64,000 nucleotides of DNA from Nocardia sp. CNY236 (GCF_000482385.1 NZ_AXVD01000016.1:102550-166549); one strand, 5' to 3'; shown: positions 29,771-39,714, numbered from the stretch's first letter. Numbers and translations are program-made. The notes: generated by a model not told the origin, from the letters alone.

Positions 29771-30616
29771 TTGCGTACCACGAGCAACCCGGTTTTCAGG
29801 AACCTGCCCAGGCAGGAGGGCGGTGGCTACGCCAACTTCGGATCCGGCGCCGCCGCCCCAGGGCAGTTCGGCAACCAGTACGGGGAACACCCGGAATACC
29901 AACCATACCGGACAGCGCCCACCACCCGGGCGATGACCATCGACGATGTGGTGACCAAGACCGGCATCACCCTCGGGGTGCTCTCTCTGTCCGCGATCAT
30001 CTCCTACGGCCTCACCAACGCCAACACCTCCCTCGCCCCGTTGTTCGTGATCGGCGGCGGCCTGATCGGCCTGGTGCTGGTGTTGGTCGCGACCTTCGGG
30101 CGCAAGATGGACAACCCGGTGCTGGTGTTGTCCTACGCGGCTGCCGAGGGCGTGTTCCTGGGCGCTTTGTCGTTCATGTTCACCAGTGTCGAGTTCGGCG
30201 GGGTCGGCGGCAGCGGGCTGATCGGTCAAGCGGTACTCGGTACGTTCGGCGTCTTCGCAGGCATGTTGGTCGTCTACAAGACCGGCGCGATTCGCGTGAC
30301 ACCGCGGTTCACCAGGATCATTGTCGGCGCCATGATCGGCGTCGTGGTACTGATGCTGGGCAACCTGGTGGCCGGCCTGTTCACCTCCGGTGGGTTCGGC
30401 CTGCGTGACGGCGGTCCGCTGGCGATCATCTTCAGCCTGGTGGTCATCGCCATCGCCGCGTTCAGCTTCCTGCTCGATTTCGATGCTGCCGATCAGCTGA
30501 TTCGGGCGCAGGCTCCCGAGCGGGCGGCATGGGGTGTCGCGCTGGGTCTCACCATCACCCTGGTCTGGCTGTACATCGAGATCTTGCGGTTGTTGAGCTA
30601 CTTGCAAAACGACTGA
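29771..30616 (+). CDS. Bax inhibitor-1/YccA family membrane protein
   Basis: This protein of about 281 residues has a polar, Gly/Tyr-rich N-terminal tail of some 50 residues (FGSGAAAPGQFGNQYG) followed by seven hydrophobic segments. The conserved C-terminal LLDFDAADQLIRAQAPERAAWGVALGLTITLVWLYIEILRLL matches the BI-1 family, in which paired Asp residues gate a Ca2+/H+ leak. The TTG at 29771 is the likely start since GGAGG lies 6 nt upstream. A strong bidirectional hairpin terminator follows. Confidence 0.9.
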   Translation: MRTTSNPVFRNLPRQEGGGYANFGSGAAAPGQFGNQYGEHPEYQPYRTAPTTRAMTIDDVVTKTGITLGVLSLSAIISYGLTNANTSLAPLFVIGGGLIGLVLVLVATFGRKMDNPVLVLSYAAAEGVFLGALSFMFTSVEFGGVGGSGLIGQAVLGTFGVFAGMLVVYKTGAIRVTPRFTRIIVGAMIGVVVLMLGNLVAGLFTSGGFGLRDGGPLAIIFSLVVIAIAAFSFLLDFDAADQLIRAQAPERAAWGVALGLTITLVWLYIEILRLLSYLQND

Positions 30617-30665
30617 GCAGCTATGTGCACACCGACCGAGCTATAGCCGACCGGTCGCACAACGC

Positions 30666-30698
30666 GGGGCGGTCGCCGGATTCTCCGGCGACCGCCCC
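30666..30698. terminator. Bidirectional hairpin terminator between convergent genes
   Basis: A perfect 14-bp stem (GGGGCGGTCGCCGG with its complement) closes a 5-nt loop ATTCT. It lies between the stop of the Bax-inhibitor-1 gene and the stop of the convergent thiolase gene. No U-tract follows, as is usual in high-GC actinobacteria. Confidence 0.85.
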
Positions 30699-30706
30699 GG
30701 CGCGTC

Positions 30707-31927
30707 TCAGCTCAGGCGTTCGATGACCATCGCCATACCTTGGCCGCCGCCGACGCACATGGTCTCCAGACCGAACTGCTTGTCGTGGGTCTGCAGATTG
30801 TTCAGCAGCGTGGTGGTGATCCGGGCGCCGGTCATACCGAAGGGATGACCCAGGGCGATCGCGCCGCCGGAGACGTTCAGCTTGTCTTCGTCGATCTTCA
30901 GCTCACGCGCCGATCCGAGCACCTGCACCGCGAACGCTTCGTTGATCTCGACCAAGTCGATGTCGTCGATGGTCTTGCCCGCCCGCGCCAGCGCCCGCGT
31001 GGAGGCCTCGATCGGCCCGAGGCCCATGATTTCCGGCGACAGCGCGGACACACCCGTGGACACGATGCGCGCCAAGGGGGTCAGGCCCAGTTCTTTGGCC
31101 TTGGTGTCGCTCATCACGACCAGCGCCGCCGCACCATCGTTGAGCGGGCAGCAGTTGCCGGCGGTGATGGTACCGTCCGGGCGGAACACCGGCTTGAGCT
31201 CGGACACCGCCTCGTAGGTGACCCCGCTGCGCGGGCCGTCGTCCGCGCTGACCACGGTACCGTCCGGCAGGGTCACCGGGGTGATCTCGCGCTCGAAGAA
31301 GCCGTTCGCGATCGCCTCTTCGGCGCGGTTCTGCGACCGAACGCCCCAACGATCCTGTTCCTCCCGGGTGATACCGGTGAAGGTGGCGACGTTCTCGGCG
31401 GTCTGTCCCATCGCGATATAGGCATCGGGGAGCGCGCCGTCCTGGCGGGGATCGTGCCAGGCGCCCGCGCCGCCTTGCGCGGTCTTCACAGTGCGTTCCT
31501 GCGCCGTGGCGAACAGCGGATTCTGCGTATCGGGCCAGCTGTCGGCCGAACCGTTCACGTAGCGCGAGACCGTTTCCACGCCGGCGGAGATGAACACGTC
31601 GCCCTCTCCTGCTTTGATCGCATGAAACGCCATGCGGGTGGACTGCAGCGACGAAGCGCAATACCGGTGCACGGTGGTGCCGGGCAGGGAGTCGTAGCCC
31701 AGCTGCACCGCGACGATGCGGGCGATGTTGAATCCCTGCTCGCCGCCGGGCGAACCGCAGCCCAGAATCAGGTCGTCGACCTGGGCCGGGTCCAATGCGG
31801 GCACTTTGTCCAGCGCTGCCCGCACAATCTGCGCGGTCAAATCATCGGGCCGGACGTCGACCAGCGAGCCCTTGCGGGCCCGGCCGATCGGGGAGCGTGC
31901 GGTCGAGACGATGACGGCCTCGGGCAT
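30707..31927 (-). CDS. Acetyl-CoA C-acyltransferase (thiolase)
   Basis: The 406-residue thiolase has the nucleophilic Cys in HRYCASSLQ near residue 91, GHPFGMTGAR with the catalytic His, and the C-terminal CVGGGQGMAMVIE with the second Cys. This fold catalyses thiolytic cleavage in fatty acid beta-oxidation or condensation of acyl-CoAs. The position near cbs corresponds to the fadA3 region of M. tuberculosis. The ATG has AAAGGAG upstream. Whether it acts in degradation or biosynthesis is not shown by sequence. Confidence 0.93.
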   Translation of the reverse strand: MPEAVIVSTARSPIGRARKGSLVDVRPDDLTAQIVRAALDKVPALDPAQVDDLILGCGSPGGEQGFNIARIVAVQLGYDSLPGTTVHRYCASSLQSTRMAFHAIKAGEGDVFISAGVETVSRYVNGSADSWPDTQNPLFATAQERTVKTAQGGAGAWHDPRQDGALPDAYIAMGQTAENVATFTGITREEQDRWGVRSQNRAEEAIANGFFEREITPVTLPDGTVVSADDGPRSGVTYEAVSELKPVFRPDGTITAGNCCPLNDGAAALVVMSDTKAKELGLTPLARIVSTGVSALSPEIMGLGPIEASTRALARAGKTIDDIDLVEINEAFAVQVLGSARELKIDEDKLNVSGGAIALGHPFGMTGARITTTLLNNLQTHDKQFGLETMCVGGGQGMAMVIERLS

Positions 31928-32092
31928 GAGGACTCCTTTGTCGAGAAGATCGTGACCGACCCGCGTGTTATCGCGGGCCTGTCTCGAATCTACGTCGCAT
32001 CGAGGGGTTGACGGAGCCCGGGTTGTCCCGAAACACGACTCGTGTGACCGTGCGGGGACAGCAGTCGACTCTGGACACGGTGCGGGTCGCTG

Positions 32093-32554
32093 TCAGCTCG
32101 GTACGACGAAGGAGCCGCGAGCGGGGACGCTCGGTGCGTCGGTGCTCACGGTGACCTCGACCAACCCGGGTCCGGTGTCCTGGAACAAGGCGTATTGGAT
32201 GCTGCCGTAGATGCCGGTGACCACGGTGTTGTCGTAGCGGCCGGTTGCTCCGGTGGCGACGTTGCGCCAGGCGACCGTCGTGCGTACCTCGCACAGCGGA
32301 GCCAAGGGGTATTCGCCGGGTCCGACACCGACAACGGGCAGAGCGCGGACATTGAGGATCGCCCGGCCCGGCCATTCGGGACTGGTGTCGGCCCAGGTGC
32401 GGATGCTGGTCCCACACAAGCCCCCGTGTGCCATGGTGGGCACCTGTGGGAATTCGGTGGACGCCGCATTCGCGTGCACACCGGATCCGACCGCTAGAGC
32501 TACCGCCGATCCGACCAGAATCGTTGCGGCGCGGGCAGTATTCGGCTGCGTCAT
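32093..32554 (-). CDS. Small secreted protein of unknown function
   Basis: The 153-residue protein begins MTQPNTARAATILVGSAVA with a signal peptide cleaved near HANA. The mature part is beta-rich with two Cys (GGLCGTSIRTW and LAPLCEVRTTVAWRN) that could form a disulfide. Similar small exported proteins are frequent in Nocardia and Mycobacterium. I do not recognise a function. It is divergent from cbs with 100 bp between the starts. Confidence 0.8.
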   Translation of the reverse strand: MTQPNTARAATILVGSAVALAVGSGVHANAASTEFPQVPTMAHGGLCGTSIRTWADTSPEWPGRAILNVRALPVVGVGPGEYPLAPLCEVRTTVAWRNVATGATGRYDNTVVTGIYGSIQYALFQDTGPGLVEVTVSTDAPSVPARGSFVVPS

Positions 32555-32654
32555 GGCAGCGATCTTAAACGGAGTCGGGACGGTTTGCCGGCATCCGCGC
32601 CCGGTTGTGCCTGGCGCGCGAACCGATGGTTGGCGCGTCTGCAACGATGGGGCC

Positions 32655-34040
32655 ATGCACATCGCGGATCATGTCGTGGATCTCATCGGCAACACGCCGC
32701 TGGTCCGGTTGAATTCGGTCGTCGGCCCGCAGGAAGGACTGGTCGCAGCCAAGATCGAGTATCTCAACCCCGGTGGCAGCGCCAAGGACCGGATCGCGGT
32801 GAAGATGATCGACGCCGCCGAGAAGTCCGGGCAGCTGCGCCCCGGTGGCACCATCGTCGAGCCCACCTCCGGCAATACCGGCGTCGGCTTGGCGTTGGTT
32901 GCTCAGCAGCGCGGGTACCGGTGTGTGTTCGTGTGTCCGGACAAAGTGAGCGAGGACAAGCGCAACGTATTGCGCGCCTACGGCGCCGAGGTCGTGGTCT
33001 GCCCGACGGCGGTGCCGCCGGAGCACCCGGACAGTTACTACAGCGTCTCCGACCGCTTGGTCCACGAGATCGAGGGCGCGTGGAAGCCCGACCAGTACTC
33101 CAACCCCGCCGGCCCGGACAGTCACTACGAGACCACGGGCCCGGAGATCTGGCGCGATACCGACGGCAGGATCACCCATTTCGTCGCCGGCGTCGGAACC
33201 GGCGGAACCATCACCGGCACCGGCCGGTATCTCAAAGAGGTTTCTGGCGGGACGGTGCAGATCATCGGCGCGGACCCGGAGGGTTCGGTGTATTCCGGCG
33301 GCACGGGGCGTCCGTATCTGGTCGAAGGCGTCGGTGAAGACTTCTGGCCGTCGGCCTACGACCCCGCCGTTCCGGACGAGATCATCGCGGTGTCGGATGC
33401 GGACTCGTTCAATATGACGCGCCGGCTGGCTCGGGAAGAAGGTCTGTTGGTCGGCGGCTCGTGCGGCATGGCGGTGGTCGCGGCCATCGAGGTGGCGCGG
33501 CGTGATCCGGACGCGGTGGTCGTGGTGCTACTGCCCGACGGCGGACGCGGCTATCTGTCGAAGATCTTCAACGATCAGTGGATGAGCTCGTACGGATTCC
33601 TGCGCGAACGGTTGGATGGCGCGGCGGAACCGCTGGTCGGTGATGTGTTGCGGGGCAAGTCCGGCGAGTTGCCCGATCTGGTGCACACCCATCCGCAGGA
33701 GACGCTGCGCGACGCGATCGAAATCTTGCGCGAATACGGCGTGTCCCAGATGCCCGTGGTCGGTGCGGAGCCGCCGGTGATGGCAGGCGAGGTCGCCGGC
33801 AGCGTGTCCGAGCGCGACCTGTTGTCGGCGGTCTTCGAAGGCCGGGCGCAGTTGACGGATTCGGTGGCCCAGCACATGAGTGCCTCCCTTCCGCTGATCG
33901 GTTCGGGTGAACCGCTTTCGGCTGCGACGAAAGTGCTCTCGGATTCGGATGCGCTCATGGTCGTCGAGGACGGCAAGCCGGTCGGTGTGATCACTCGCCA
34001 CGATCTGCTCGGTTTCCTCGGTACGGGCAGCATGCGGTAG
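32655..34040 (+). CDS. cbs: Cystathionine beta-synthase
   Basis: The 461-residue enzyme joins serine and homocysteine to cystathionine. The PLP-binding Lys is in NPGGSAKDR, the substrate loop is EPTSGNTG and the phosphate loop is GTGGTITGTG. The C-terminal 150 residues hold a pair of CBS domains (LREYGVSQMPVV, VSERDLL; VVEDGKPVGVITRHDLL) that usually sense nucleotides or SAM. No heme-binding N-terminal extension is present, as in other actinobacterial Cbs. metB lies 2.2 kb downstream, giving transsulfuration in both directions. Confidence 0.95.
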   Translation: MHIADHVVDLIGNTPLVRLNSVVGPQEGLVAAKIEYLNPGGSAKDRIAVKMIDAAEKSGQLRPGGTIVEPTSGNTGVGLALVAQQRGYRCVFVCPDKVSEDKRNVLRAYGAEVVVCPTAVPPEHPDSYYSVSDRLVHEIEGAWKPDQYSNPAGPDSHYETTGPEIWRDTDGRITHFVAGVGTGGTITGTGRYLKEVSGGTVQIIGADPEGSVYSGGTGRPYLVEGVGEDFWPSAYDPAVPDEIIAVSDADSFNMTRRLAREEGLLVGGSCGMAVVAAIEVARRDPDAVVVVLLPDGGRGYLSKIFNDQWMSSYGFLRERLDGAAEPLVGDVLRGKSGELPDLVHTHPQETLRDAIEILREYGVSQMPVVGAEPPVMAGEVAGSVSERDLLSAVFEGRAQLTDSVAQHMSASLPLIGSGEPLSAATKVLSDSDALMVVEDGKPVGVITRHDLLGFLGTGSMR

Positions 34041-34202
34041 TCCGTGGGCCGTCGGCGCGTCTCGACGAGGCGCGCCCGACACGGGGGCGATATCGGGCGA
34101 TTTATCCGCAAATCGTAGGTCCGGGGGAGGTTGCGCAGGTATAACCGGGCGGAACGCAGTTGTGAACAGCCATCTCTGTCTTCGGATAGCGAAGGGACTG
34201 CT

Positions 34203-34838
34203 ATGCGCACCTCCGGTTCGGCTGTTGCTGTGCACCACGGGTCGGTGGACGTGGCGAGTTCACTCGCCGCGTTCGTGCCCAAGCTTGCCGGTTTCCTGCT
34301 GATCCTGCTCATCGGCTGGCTGGCGGCGAAGGCAATGGCCACGACCACCGGCGCCGTGCTGCGGCGAGTCGGCTTCGATCGACGCCTCGCACGAGGCGAG
34401 TTGCAGTGGCTGCTGTCTCGCAGTCGATACGCCGCATCCGACCTGCTGGCGAAACTGATGTACGCCACGACGGTGCTGGTCGCGCTCCATCTGGGAGTCG
34501 GCGTCTTCGGCCCCAATCCGGTCAGCGACACGATCACCGGCATCGTCGACCGCTTGCCCGAACCGTTCGCGGCGATCCTGCTCGTGGTGGTCGCCGCCAT
34601 GGTCGCGCACGCGGCGCGCGATGCGGTCGGCAGCATGCTCGGTCGCGTGGCGGAGGAGATGGCCGCGGTGCGTACCGAGATCTGCCCCGACCAGCCGGGT
34701 ACGTGGGAGCGAATGTGGCTGGATCAGCAGGCCGCGCGCGGCAAGCCCCGCGCGCACCCGGACACGCTGCCGGTCGAGGGGGGCTGTGCAGATGCCGGCG
34801 CGCGTCCGAACCTGCCCGACCGCAGCGGCCGCCGCTAG
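34203..34838 (+). CDS. Membrane protein with TM-helix repeats (mechanosensitive-channel-like, MscS N-terminal type)
   Basis: The 211-residue protein has at least three hydrophobic helices (AGFLLILLIGWLAAKAMA, LMYATTVLVALHLGVGVF, PFAAILLVVVAAMVAHAA) arranged like the conserved TM_helix repeats found in small CmpX/MscS-related proteins. The beta domain that forms the MscS vestibule is missing, so an ion channel function is not assured. The ATG is preceded by GAAGGGA. It ends 26 bp before the convergent acyl-CoA dehydrogenase. Confidence 0.75.
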   Translation: MRTSGSAVAVHHGSVDVASSLAAFVPKLAGFLLILLIGWLAAKAMATTTGAVLRRVGFDRRLARGELQWLLSRSRYAASDLLAKLMYATTVLVALHLGVGVFGPNPVSDTITGIVDRLPEPFAAILLVVVAAMVAHAARDAVGSMLGRVAEEMAAVRTEICPDQPGTWERMWLDQQAARGKPRAHPDTLPVEGGCADAGARPNLPDRSGRR

Positions 34839-34864
34839 GTCGACAACCGTGCTGCGCTCAGGCG

Positions 34865-36040
34865 TCAGCGAAAGGCGTTCGCATCGGTCAGGGCGCGGCC
34901 CAGTACCAGCTGGTGCACCTCTGCGGTGCCTTCGTAGGTGAGCACCGACTCCAAGTTGTTGGCATGGCGCATGACCGGATAGTCCAGGGTGATGCCATTG
35001 GCCCCCAGAATGGTGCGGCACTGGCGGGCGATGGCGATGGCCTCGCGAGTGCTGTTCAACTTGCCCGCACTCACCTGTTCGGGAGTGATCTCGCCGCGGT
35101 CTTTCAACCGTCCGAGGTGCAGCGCGAGCAGCTGCCCTTTGCCGAACTCCACCGCCATGTCGGCCAGTTTGGCCTGGGTGAGCTGGTAGGCGGCCAGTGG
35201 CTTGGCGAACACCTCCCGGGTCGTGGCGTAGTCGATGGTGCTCGCCAGGCAATCGCGGGCCGCGCCCAGTGCACCGAAGACGATGCCGAAGCGCGCTTCG
35301 GACAAGCAGGCGAGCGGCGAGGACAGTCCCCGCGACTGTGGCAGGACCGCGTCGGCGGGTAGCCGGACGCCGTCGAAGGTCAGTTCGGCGGTGATCGACG
35401 CCCGCAGCGATAGTTTGCGATTCATTTGCTGAGTGGTGAATCCCGGGGTGTCCGAGGGAACGAGAAAGCCGCGGATCACCCGCTTGCCGCTTTCTTCGGT
35501 CTGCGCCCACACCACTGCGACGTCGGCCACCGACCCATTGGTGATCCACATCTTCGAGCCGGTCAGCACCCAGTCGGTTCCGTCGCGCTTCGCGATGGTG
35601 CGCATCCCGCCGGGATTGGAGCCGAAATCGGATTCGGTCAATCCGAAGCAACCGATCATGCGGCCGGCGGCGAGTTCGGGCAGCCACTGCTGTTTCTGCT
35701 GTTCGGAGCCGAACATGTGGATCGCGGTCATGGCCAGCGACCCCTGCACCGAGATCATGCTGCGGATCCCGGAGTCGACTGCTTCCAGCTCCTGGCAGGC
35801 CAGGCCGTAGGTGGTTGCCGACATTCCGGCGCAGCCGTAGCCGTCCAGATGCATGCCGAGCAGGCCCAGGGCGCCCAGCTCGGGGGCGATGTCGCGAGCC
35901 GGGAACGTGCCCGCCTCGAACCAGTCCGCGACGTGCGGGCGCAGCCGCTGGGTGGCGAAAGCCGCGACGGTGTCGCGGATCTCACGCTCGTCGGCGGAGA
36001 GCAACGCATCGGTGGCGAACAGTTCGTCGAGGGTGACCAT
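34865..36040 (-). CDS. Acyl-CoA dehydrogenase, glutaryl-CoA dehydrogenase-like
   Basis: This 391-residue flavoprotein has GCFGLTESDFGSNPGGMRTIA for FAD binding, GSKMWITNGSVADVAVVWAQ and the C-terminal HANNLESVLTYEGTAEVHQLVLGRAL, where the Glu of YEGT is the catalytic base. The YEGTxxxHxLxLGRA form and overall length are those of the glutaryl-CoA dehydrogenase branch, which oxidises and decarboxylates glutaryl-CoA. Lysine or tryptophan breakdown genes are not adjacent, so substrate is a family inference. It is divergent from metB with about 156 bp between. Confidence 0.88.
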   Translation of the reverse strand: MVTLDELFATDALLSADEREIRDTVAAFATQRLRPHVADWFEAGTFPARDIAPELGALGLLGMHLDGYGCAGMSATTYGLACQELEAVDSGIRSMISVQGSLAMTAIHMFGSEQQKQQWLPELAAGRMIGCFGLTESDFGSNPGGMRTIAKRDGTDWVLTGSKMWITNGSVADVAVVWAQTEESGKRVIRGFLVPSDTPGFTTQQMNRKLSLRASITAELTFDGVRLPADAVLPQSRGLSSPLACLSEARFGIVFGALGAARDCLASTIDYATTREVFAKPLAAYQLTQAKLADMAVEFGKGQLLALHLGRLKDRGEITPEQVSAGKLNSTREAIAIARQCRTILGANGITLDYPVMRHANNLESVLTYEGTAEVHQLVLGRALTDANAFR

Positions 36041-36196
36041 GGAATCAGCCTAATCGGCGGCGCCTCCGGTCCGAGCAGTAGTGACACCGACCCGATCGGA
36101 ACGTTTCGGTGGAGATCATGCGGAGAACGCGCCCTCGCGCAGCTCATGGCGACCACCGGAAGGCTACCTCGAAATCTGCCCGATTAGGCTGAACGC

Positions 36197-37339
36197 ATGA
36201 GCGAGCTGGGATTCTCCACACGGGCCGTGCATGCCGGGTTCGATCCTGATCCACACACCGGCGCGGTGAATGTGCCCATCTACGCCAGTTCGACGTTCGC
36301 TCAGGACGGCGTGGGCGGGTTGCGCGGCGGTTTCGAGTACGCGCGCACCGGCAACCCGACCCGGGCTGCGCTGGAGGCGAACCTCGCGGCCCTGGAATCG
36401 GGCCGCCACGGTCGAGCTTTCGCCTCGGGCATGGCTGCGACCGACTGTGCGCTGCGGGCCACCCTACGGCCGGGCGACCACATCGTGATTCCCGACGACG
36501 CCTACGGGGGCACCTTCCGACTGATCGACAAGGTGTTCCGCCACTGGGGCATCGACCACTCACCCGCCGCGGTGTCCAGTGTGGACGAGATCCGCGCGGC
36601 CATTCGACCGAACACCAAGCTGGTGTGGATCGAAACCCCGACCAACCCGCTGCTGAACATCGGCGACATTCCCGCCTTGGCCGAGGTCGCCCATGCCGCG
36701 GGCGCGAAGCTCGTGGTGGACAACACCTTCGCCACCCCGTACCTGCAGCAGCCGTTGGAGCTGGGCGCCGATATCGTCGTGCACTCCACCACGAAGTATC
36801 TCGGCGGTCACTCCGATGTGATCGGTGGCGCATTGATCACCAACGATCCGGAACTCGACGCGGCATTCGCGTTCCTGCAGAACGGCGCGGGCGCGGTTCC
36901 CGGCCCGTTCGACGCCTTCCTCACCCTGCGGGGGATCAAGACGCTCGGCGTGCGCATGGATCGCCACTGCGACAATGCCGAGACCCTGGTGGAATTCCTG
37001 TCTCGACAGCCGGCGGTCTCGCAGGTGATCTACCCCGGACTGCCGGAGCATCCCGGCCGGGCCGTGGCCGAAACCCAGATGCGGCGATTCGGCGGCATGG
37101 TCTCGGTGCGCCTGCACGGCGATGTCGAGGCGGCGCGCAAGTTCTGTGCGCGAACCGAAGTGTTCACGCTGGCCGAATCCTTGGGTGGCGTCGAGTCGCT
37201 GATCGAACATCCCGCGGCGATGACCCATGCGTCCACGGAAGGATCGCGGCTGGAGGTACCTGCGGATCTGGTGCGTTTGTCGGTCGGAATCGAGGATGTC
37301 GGCGACCTGCTTGCAGACCTCGAACAGGCATTGAGTTAG
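36197..37339 (+). CDS. metB: Cystathionine gamma-synthase / gamma-lyase family enzyme
   Basis: This 380-residue fold-I PLP enzyme has EYARTGNPTRAALE, FASGMAATDCAL, the PLP Asp in VVDNTFATPYLQQP and the Schiff-base Lys in HSTTKYLGGHSD. It makes cystathionine from O-succinyl- or O-acetylhomoserine and cysteine, or degrades cystathionine; the two activities are hard to separate from sequence. The placement before greA corresponds to Rv1079 (metB) in M. tuberculosis. Two hairpins follow. Confidence 0.93.
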   Translation: MSELGFSTRAVHAGFDPDPHTGAVNVPIYASSTFAQDGVGGLRGGFEYARTGNPTRAALEANLAALESGRHGRAFASGMAATDCALRATLRPGDHIVIPDDAYGGTFRLIDKVFRHWGIDHSPAAVSSVDEIRAAIRPNTKLVWIETPTNPLLNIGDIPALAEVAHAAGAKLVVDNTFATPYLQQPLELGADIVVHSTTKYLGGHSDVIGGALITNDPELDAAFAFLQNGAGAVPGPFDAFLTLRGIKTLGVRMDRHCDNAETLVEFLSRQPAVSQVIYPGLPEHPGRAVAETQMRRFGGMVSVRLHGDVEAARKFCARTEVFTLAESLGGVESLIEHPAAMTHASTEGSRLEVPADLVRLSVGIEDVGDLLADLEQALS

Positions 37340-37355
37340 ATTCACGTGCATGAGA

Positions 37356-37390
37356 AAGCGGCCGTACCCGGATATCGGGCGCGGCCGCTT
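37356..37390 (+). terminator. Hairpin terminator after metB
   Basis: AAGCGGCCG and CGGCCGCTT form a 9-bp outer stem with a nested CCCG/CGGG stem inside. It starts 17 bp past the metB stop. Confidence 0.75.
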
Positions 37391-37403
37391 GCGTCCATGC
37401 GGG

Positions 37404-37433
37404 CCTCGGCCGGGCAGGGCTCGCCGGCCGAGG
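37404..37433 (-). terminator. Hairpin terminator after greA
   Basis: CCTCGGCCGG and CCGGCCGAGG form a perfect 10-bp stem with a 10-nt loop, directly past the greA stop on the minus strand. Together with the metB hairpin it separates the convergent genes. Confidence 0.75.
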
Positions 37434-37436
37434 GGC

Positions 37437-37931
37437 TCAGCTGTGGTAGGGCTCGGCGCTGAGCAGAGTGACCTTCATGGTGTTGCCATTGGGCAAGGTG
37501 TATTCGCGGGTCTCGCCCACCTTGGCGTCGATCAGCGCGCCGCCGAGCGGGGAGTTCGGCGAGTAGGTTTCCAGCTTGGAGTCCCGCAGGCCCTCTTCGC
37601 GGGTGGCGATCAGAAATGTTTCGGTGTCCGTCTCATCACCGTCGTAGTAGACCTTGACGACCGACCCGGGAAGCGCGACGCCGGATTTGGTCGGCGCGAC
37701 GCCGACCTTGGCGTTGTTCAACAGTTCCTGCAGTTGGCGGATGCGCGCTTCCTGCTGCCCCTGCTCCTCGCGTGCGGCGTGGTACCCACCGTTCTCCTTG
37801 AGGTCGCCTTCTTCGCGGCGTTCGTTGATTTCGGCGGCGATGACCGGACGATTGGCGATGAGCGCGTCGAGTTCGCTCTTGAGCCTGTCGTGCGACTCCG
37901 GGGTCAGCCAGGTCACTTGCGTCTCAGTCAT
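37437..37931 (-). CDS. greA: Transcription elongation factor GreA
   Basis: The 164-residue factor rescues backtracked RNA polymerase by stimulating cleavage of the transcript. The N-terminal coiled coil carries the acidic tip motif ([17 protein letters not shown]), and the C-terminal FKBP-like domain has [18 protein letters not shown]. The ATG at 37931 has GGGAG 8 nt upstream and gives the usual length. The gene is monocistronic with its own terminator. Confidence 0.97.
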   Translation of the reverse strand: MTETQVTWLTPESHDRLKSELDALIANRPVIAAEINERREEGDLKENGGYHAAREEQGQQEARIRQLQELLNNAKVGVAPTKSGVALPGSVVKVYYDGDETDTETFLIATREEGLRDSKLETYSPNSPLGGALIDAKVGETREYTLPNGNTMKVTLLSAEPYHS

Positions 37932-38259
37932 CTCGATCACTCCCTCGTAGTTGTTCCCGGCGGGCCGGGATTCCCTGAGCACCAGTGTGTACGCACCCGG
38001 GAGCGGGCACACACCGTTCGACGGCTAGAGCGATCCTGGGAAGTTCGTCGAACCCCGACAGGCCCTGGTTGCGGGCAAGCTCGCAAGCCCCAACCGTCAG
38101 CGCTGGCCGCCAATGCAGCAAACACGGCTCCGGGCCCCGGAACCGTGTATCCAGCCATTTTAGCATGATTCGTAAAAATGCAGGTCGGAGTTGATTTCGC
38201 GGGCAAGTTTCAGGCAAATTCCCCGCGAAGGACGCATGCTGCGCGCGGAACCGGGAAAC
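37932..38259. other. 328-bp intergenic region upstream of greA
   Basis: No gene is supported. On the minus strand a TAAAAT hexamer at 38157-38162 within an AT-rich stretch (38155-38180) is a candidate -10 element for greA, implying a leader of about 220 nt. The 3' end of the DUF4307 gene marks the right side. Confidence 0.4.
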
Positions 38260-38727
38260 TCAGTCTGCTCGCAGGTAGCTGGGAACCTGGTCACTACACC
38301 CGTAGACGCTGCCCGCCGCCGGCCGTTCCGACGCGCGAACAGTGGTGGTCAACTCCACCGTTCCGCTGCTGGAAGGGGCAATGAGCACCTCGCGCCGGCC
38401 GACCTCGGTGGCGTCACGAGACATCGCGCGGATGAAGCAGACCACGGGGCGGGAAGGGTCGGCGCGAGTGACCTTGAAGCGAATATCGATGGTCGACTCG
38501 TCGACCAGGGTGTAGCTGAGTTGTTTGGCCTCGATGTCCTGTGGGCCGAATTTCTGAAAGCCGAGGTAGGCGATTCCGACGCCGGCGAGCACCACGAGTC
38601 CGCCGAGGACCAGGGCGATCCAGCGTCGCCGCCGCGGCGGCGTCCCGTACCGGTCGGTGAGAGCATTGCTCGACGCCGGGTCCGAGGCCCTCGTGGCGTC
38701 GGCAGCCTCCGGCGCAGGCTCGCTCAT
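38260..38727 (-). CDS. DUF4307 membrane-anchored protein
   Basis: The 155-residue protein has an acidic N-terminus, [13 protein letters not shown], one membrane helix ([21 protein letters not shown]) and an extracytoplasmic beta-rich domain with [23 protein letters not shown] and a second Cys in SVYGCSD, both likely outside and able to pair. DUF4307 has no known function. It corresponds to Rv1081c and is divergent from mca, as in mycobacteria. The ATG follows AGGAG. Confidence 0.9.
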   Translation of the reverse strand: MSEPAPEAADATRASDPASSNALTDRYGTPPRRRRWIALVLGGLVVLAGVGIAYLGFQKFGPQDIEAKQLSYTLVDESTIDIRFKVTRADPSRPVVCFIRAMSRDATEVGRREVLIAPSSSGTVELTTTVRASERPAAGSVYGCSDQVPSYLRAD

Positions 38728-38829
38728 GGGATCGCTCCTAGGGGGTATGTTCGGAACAAAAATGGGTCGGATGGAACTATAGGTAACGAAGTCCCGATAC
38801 CCGCGACCGAGAGCGACGGAGAACGATAC

Positions 38830-39714
38830 GTGAGTGGCCTTCGCCTCATGGCGGTACATGCCCACCCCGATGACGAATCCAGCAAGGGCGCTGCGACCAC
38901 GGCGCGCTACGCCGACGAGGGACACGAAGTCCTCGTGGTCACGCTGACCGGAGGGGAGCGGGGCAGCATCTTGAATCCGGCCATGGACACCCCCGGAGTC
39001 CTGGAACGGATCGACGACATTCGCCGCGAGGAGATGGCCGCCGCGGCGCGCGCACTGGGGGTGCGCCAGCACTGGCTCGGCTTCGTCGACTCGGGTCTGC
39101 CCGAGGGCGACCCCCTGCCGCCGCTGCCGGAGGGGTCCTTCGCGTTGGTTCCGCTGGAGGAGTCGACCGAGGCGCTGGTTCGGGTGATCCGCGAGTTCAA
39201 GCCACATGTCGTGACCACCTACGACGAGACCGGCGGGTACCCGCATCCCGATCACATCCGCTGCCATGAGGTATCGGTAGCCGCCTTCGAGGCAGCGGGC
39301 GACCCGGAGCGCTTCCCCGCCGCGGGCCAGCCGTGGACGCCGCTGAAGCTGTACTACGACCACGGATTCAGCAAGCAGCGCCTGGAAGTGTTCGCCGCGG
39401 AGTACGAGCGCATCGGTGAACCGTTCCCGCTGCAGGAGTGGGTGGAGCGCATGCGCCAATACACCGCCGCGCGCGGCGATGTCTTCGCCCGGGTCACCAC
39501 GCAGATCGACTGCGGCAAGTACTTCCCGCAGCGCGATGATGCTCTGCGCGCGCATGCAACGCAAATCGACCCGAACGGCGCGTTCTTCGCCATTCCGCTG
39601 GAGATGCAGCAGCGGCTGTGGCCCACCGAGGAGTTCGAACTGGCCCGGACCCGGGTCCGCACCGAGCTGCCGGAAACCGATTTGTTCGCCGGTATCGAGG
39701 ACGAACGGTCGTGA
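38830..39714 (+). CDS. mca: Mycothiol S-conjugate amidase Mca
   Basis: The 294-residue zinc amidase cleaves mycothiol S-conjugates of toxins to a mercapturic acid for export and GlcN-Ins for recycling. Zn ligands are in [12 protein letters not shown] and [13 protein letters not shown]; the Lys in ESSKGA distinguishes Mca from MshB. The GTG start has GGAGA 7 nt upstream. This gene is good evidence that the host makes mycothiol and is an actinobacterium. Its stop overlaps the next start by 4 bp. Confidence 0.95.
   Translation: MSGLRLMAVHAHPDDESSKGAATTARYADEGHEVLVVTLTGGERGSILNPAMDTPGVLERIDDIRREEMAAAARALGVRQHWLGFVDSGLPEGDPLPPLPEGSFALVPLEESTEALVRVIREFKPHVVTTYDETGGYPHPDHIRCHEVSVAAFEAAGDPERFPAAGQPWTPLKLYYDHGFSKQRLEVFAAEYERIGEPFPLQEWVERMRQYTAARGDVFARVTTQIDCGKYFPQRDDALRAHATQIDPNGAFFAIPLEMQQRLWPTEEFELARTRVRTELPETDLFAGIEDERS

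Noticed and set aside
38191..38829. Upstream extension of mca to give a much longer protein
   Set aside because: The extension runs antisense through the DUF4307 gene and its promoter. The GTG at 38830 has a good ribosome-binding site and gives the normal Mca N-terminus.
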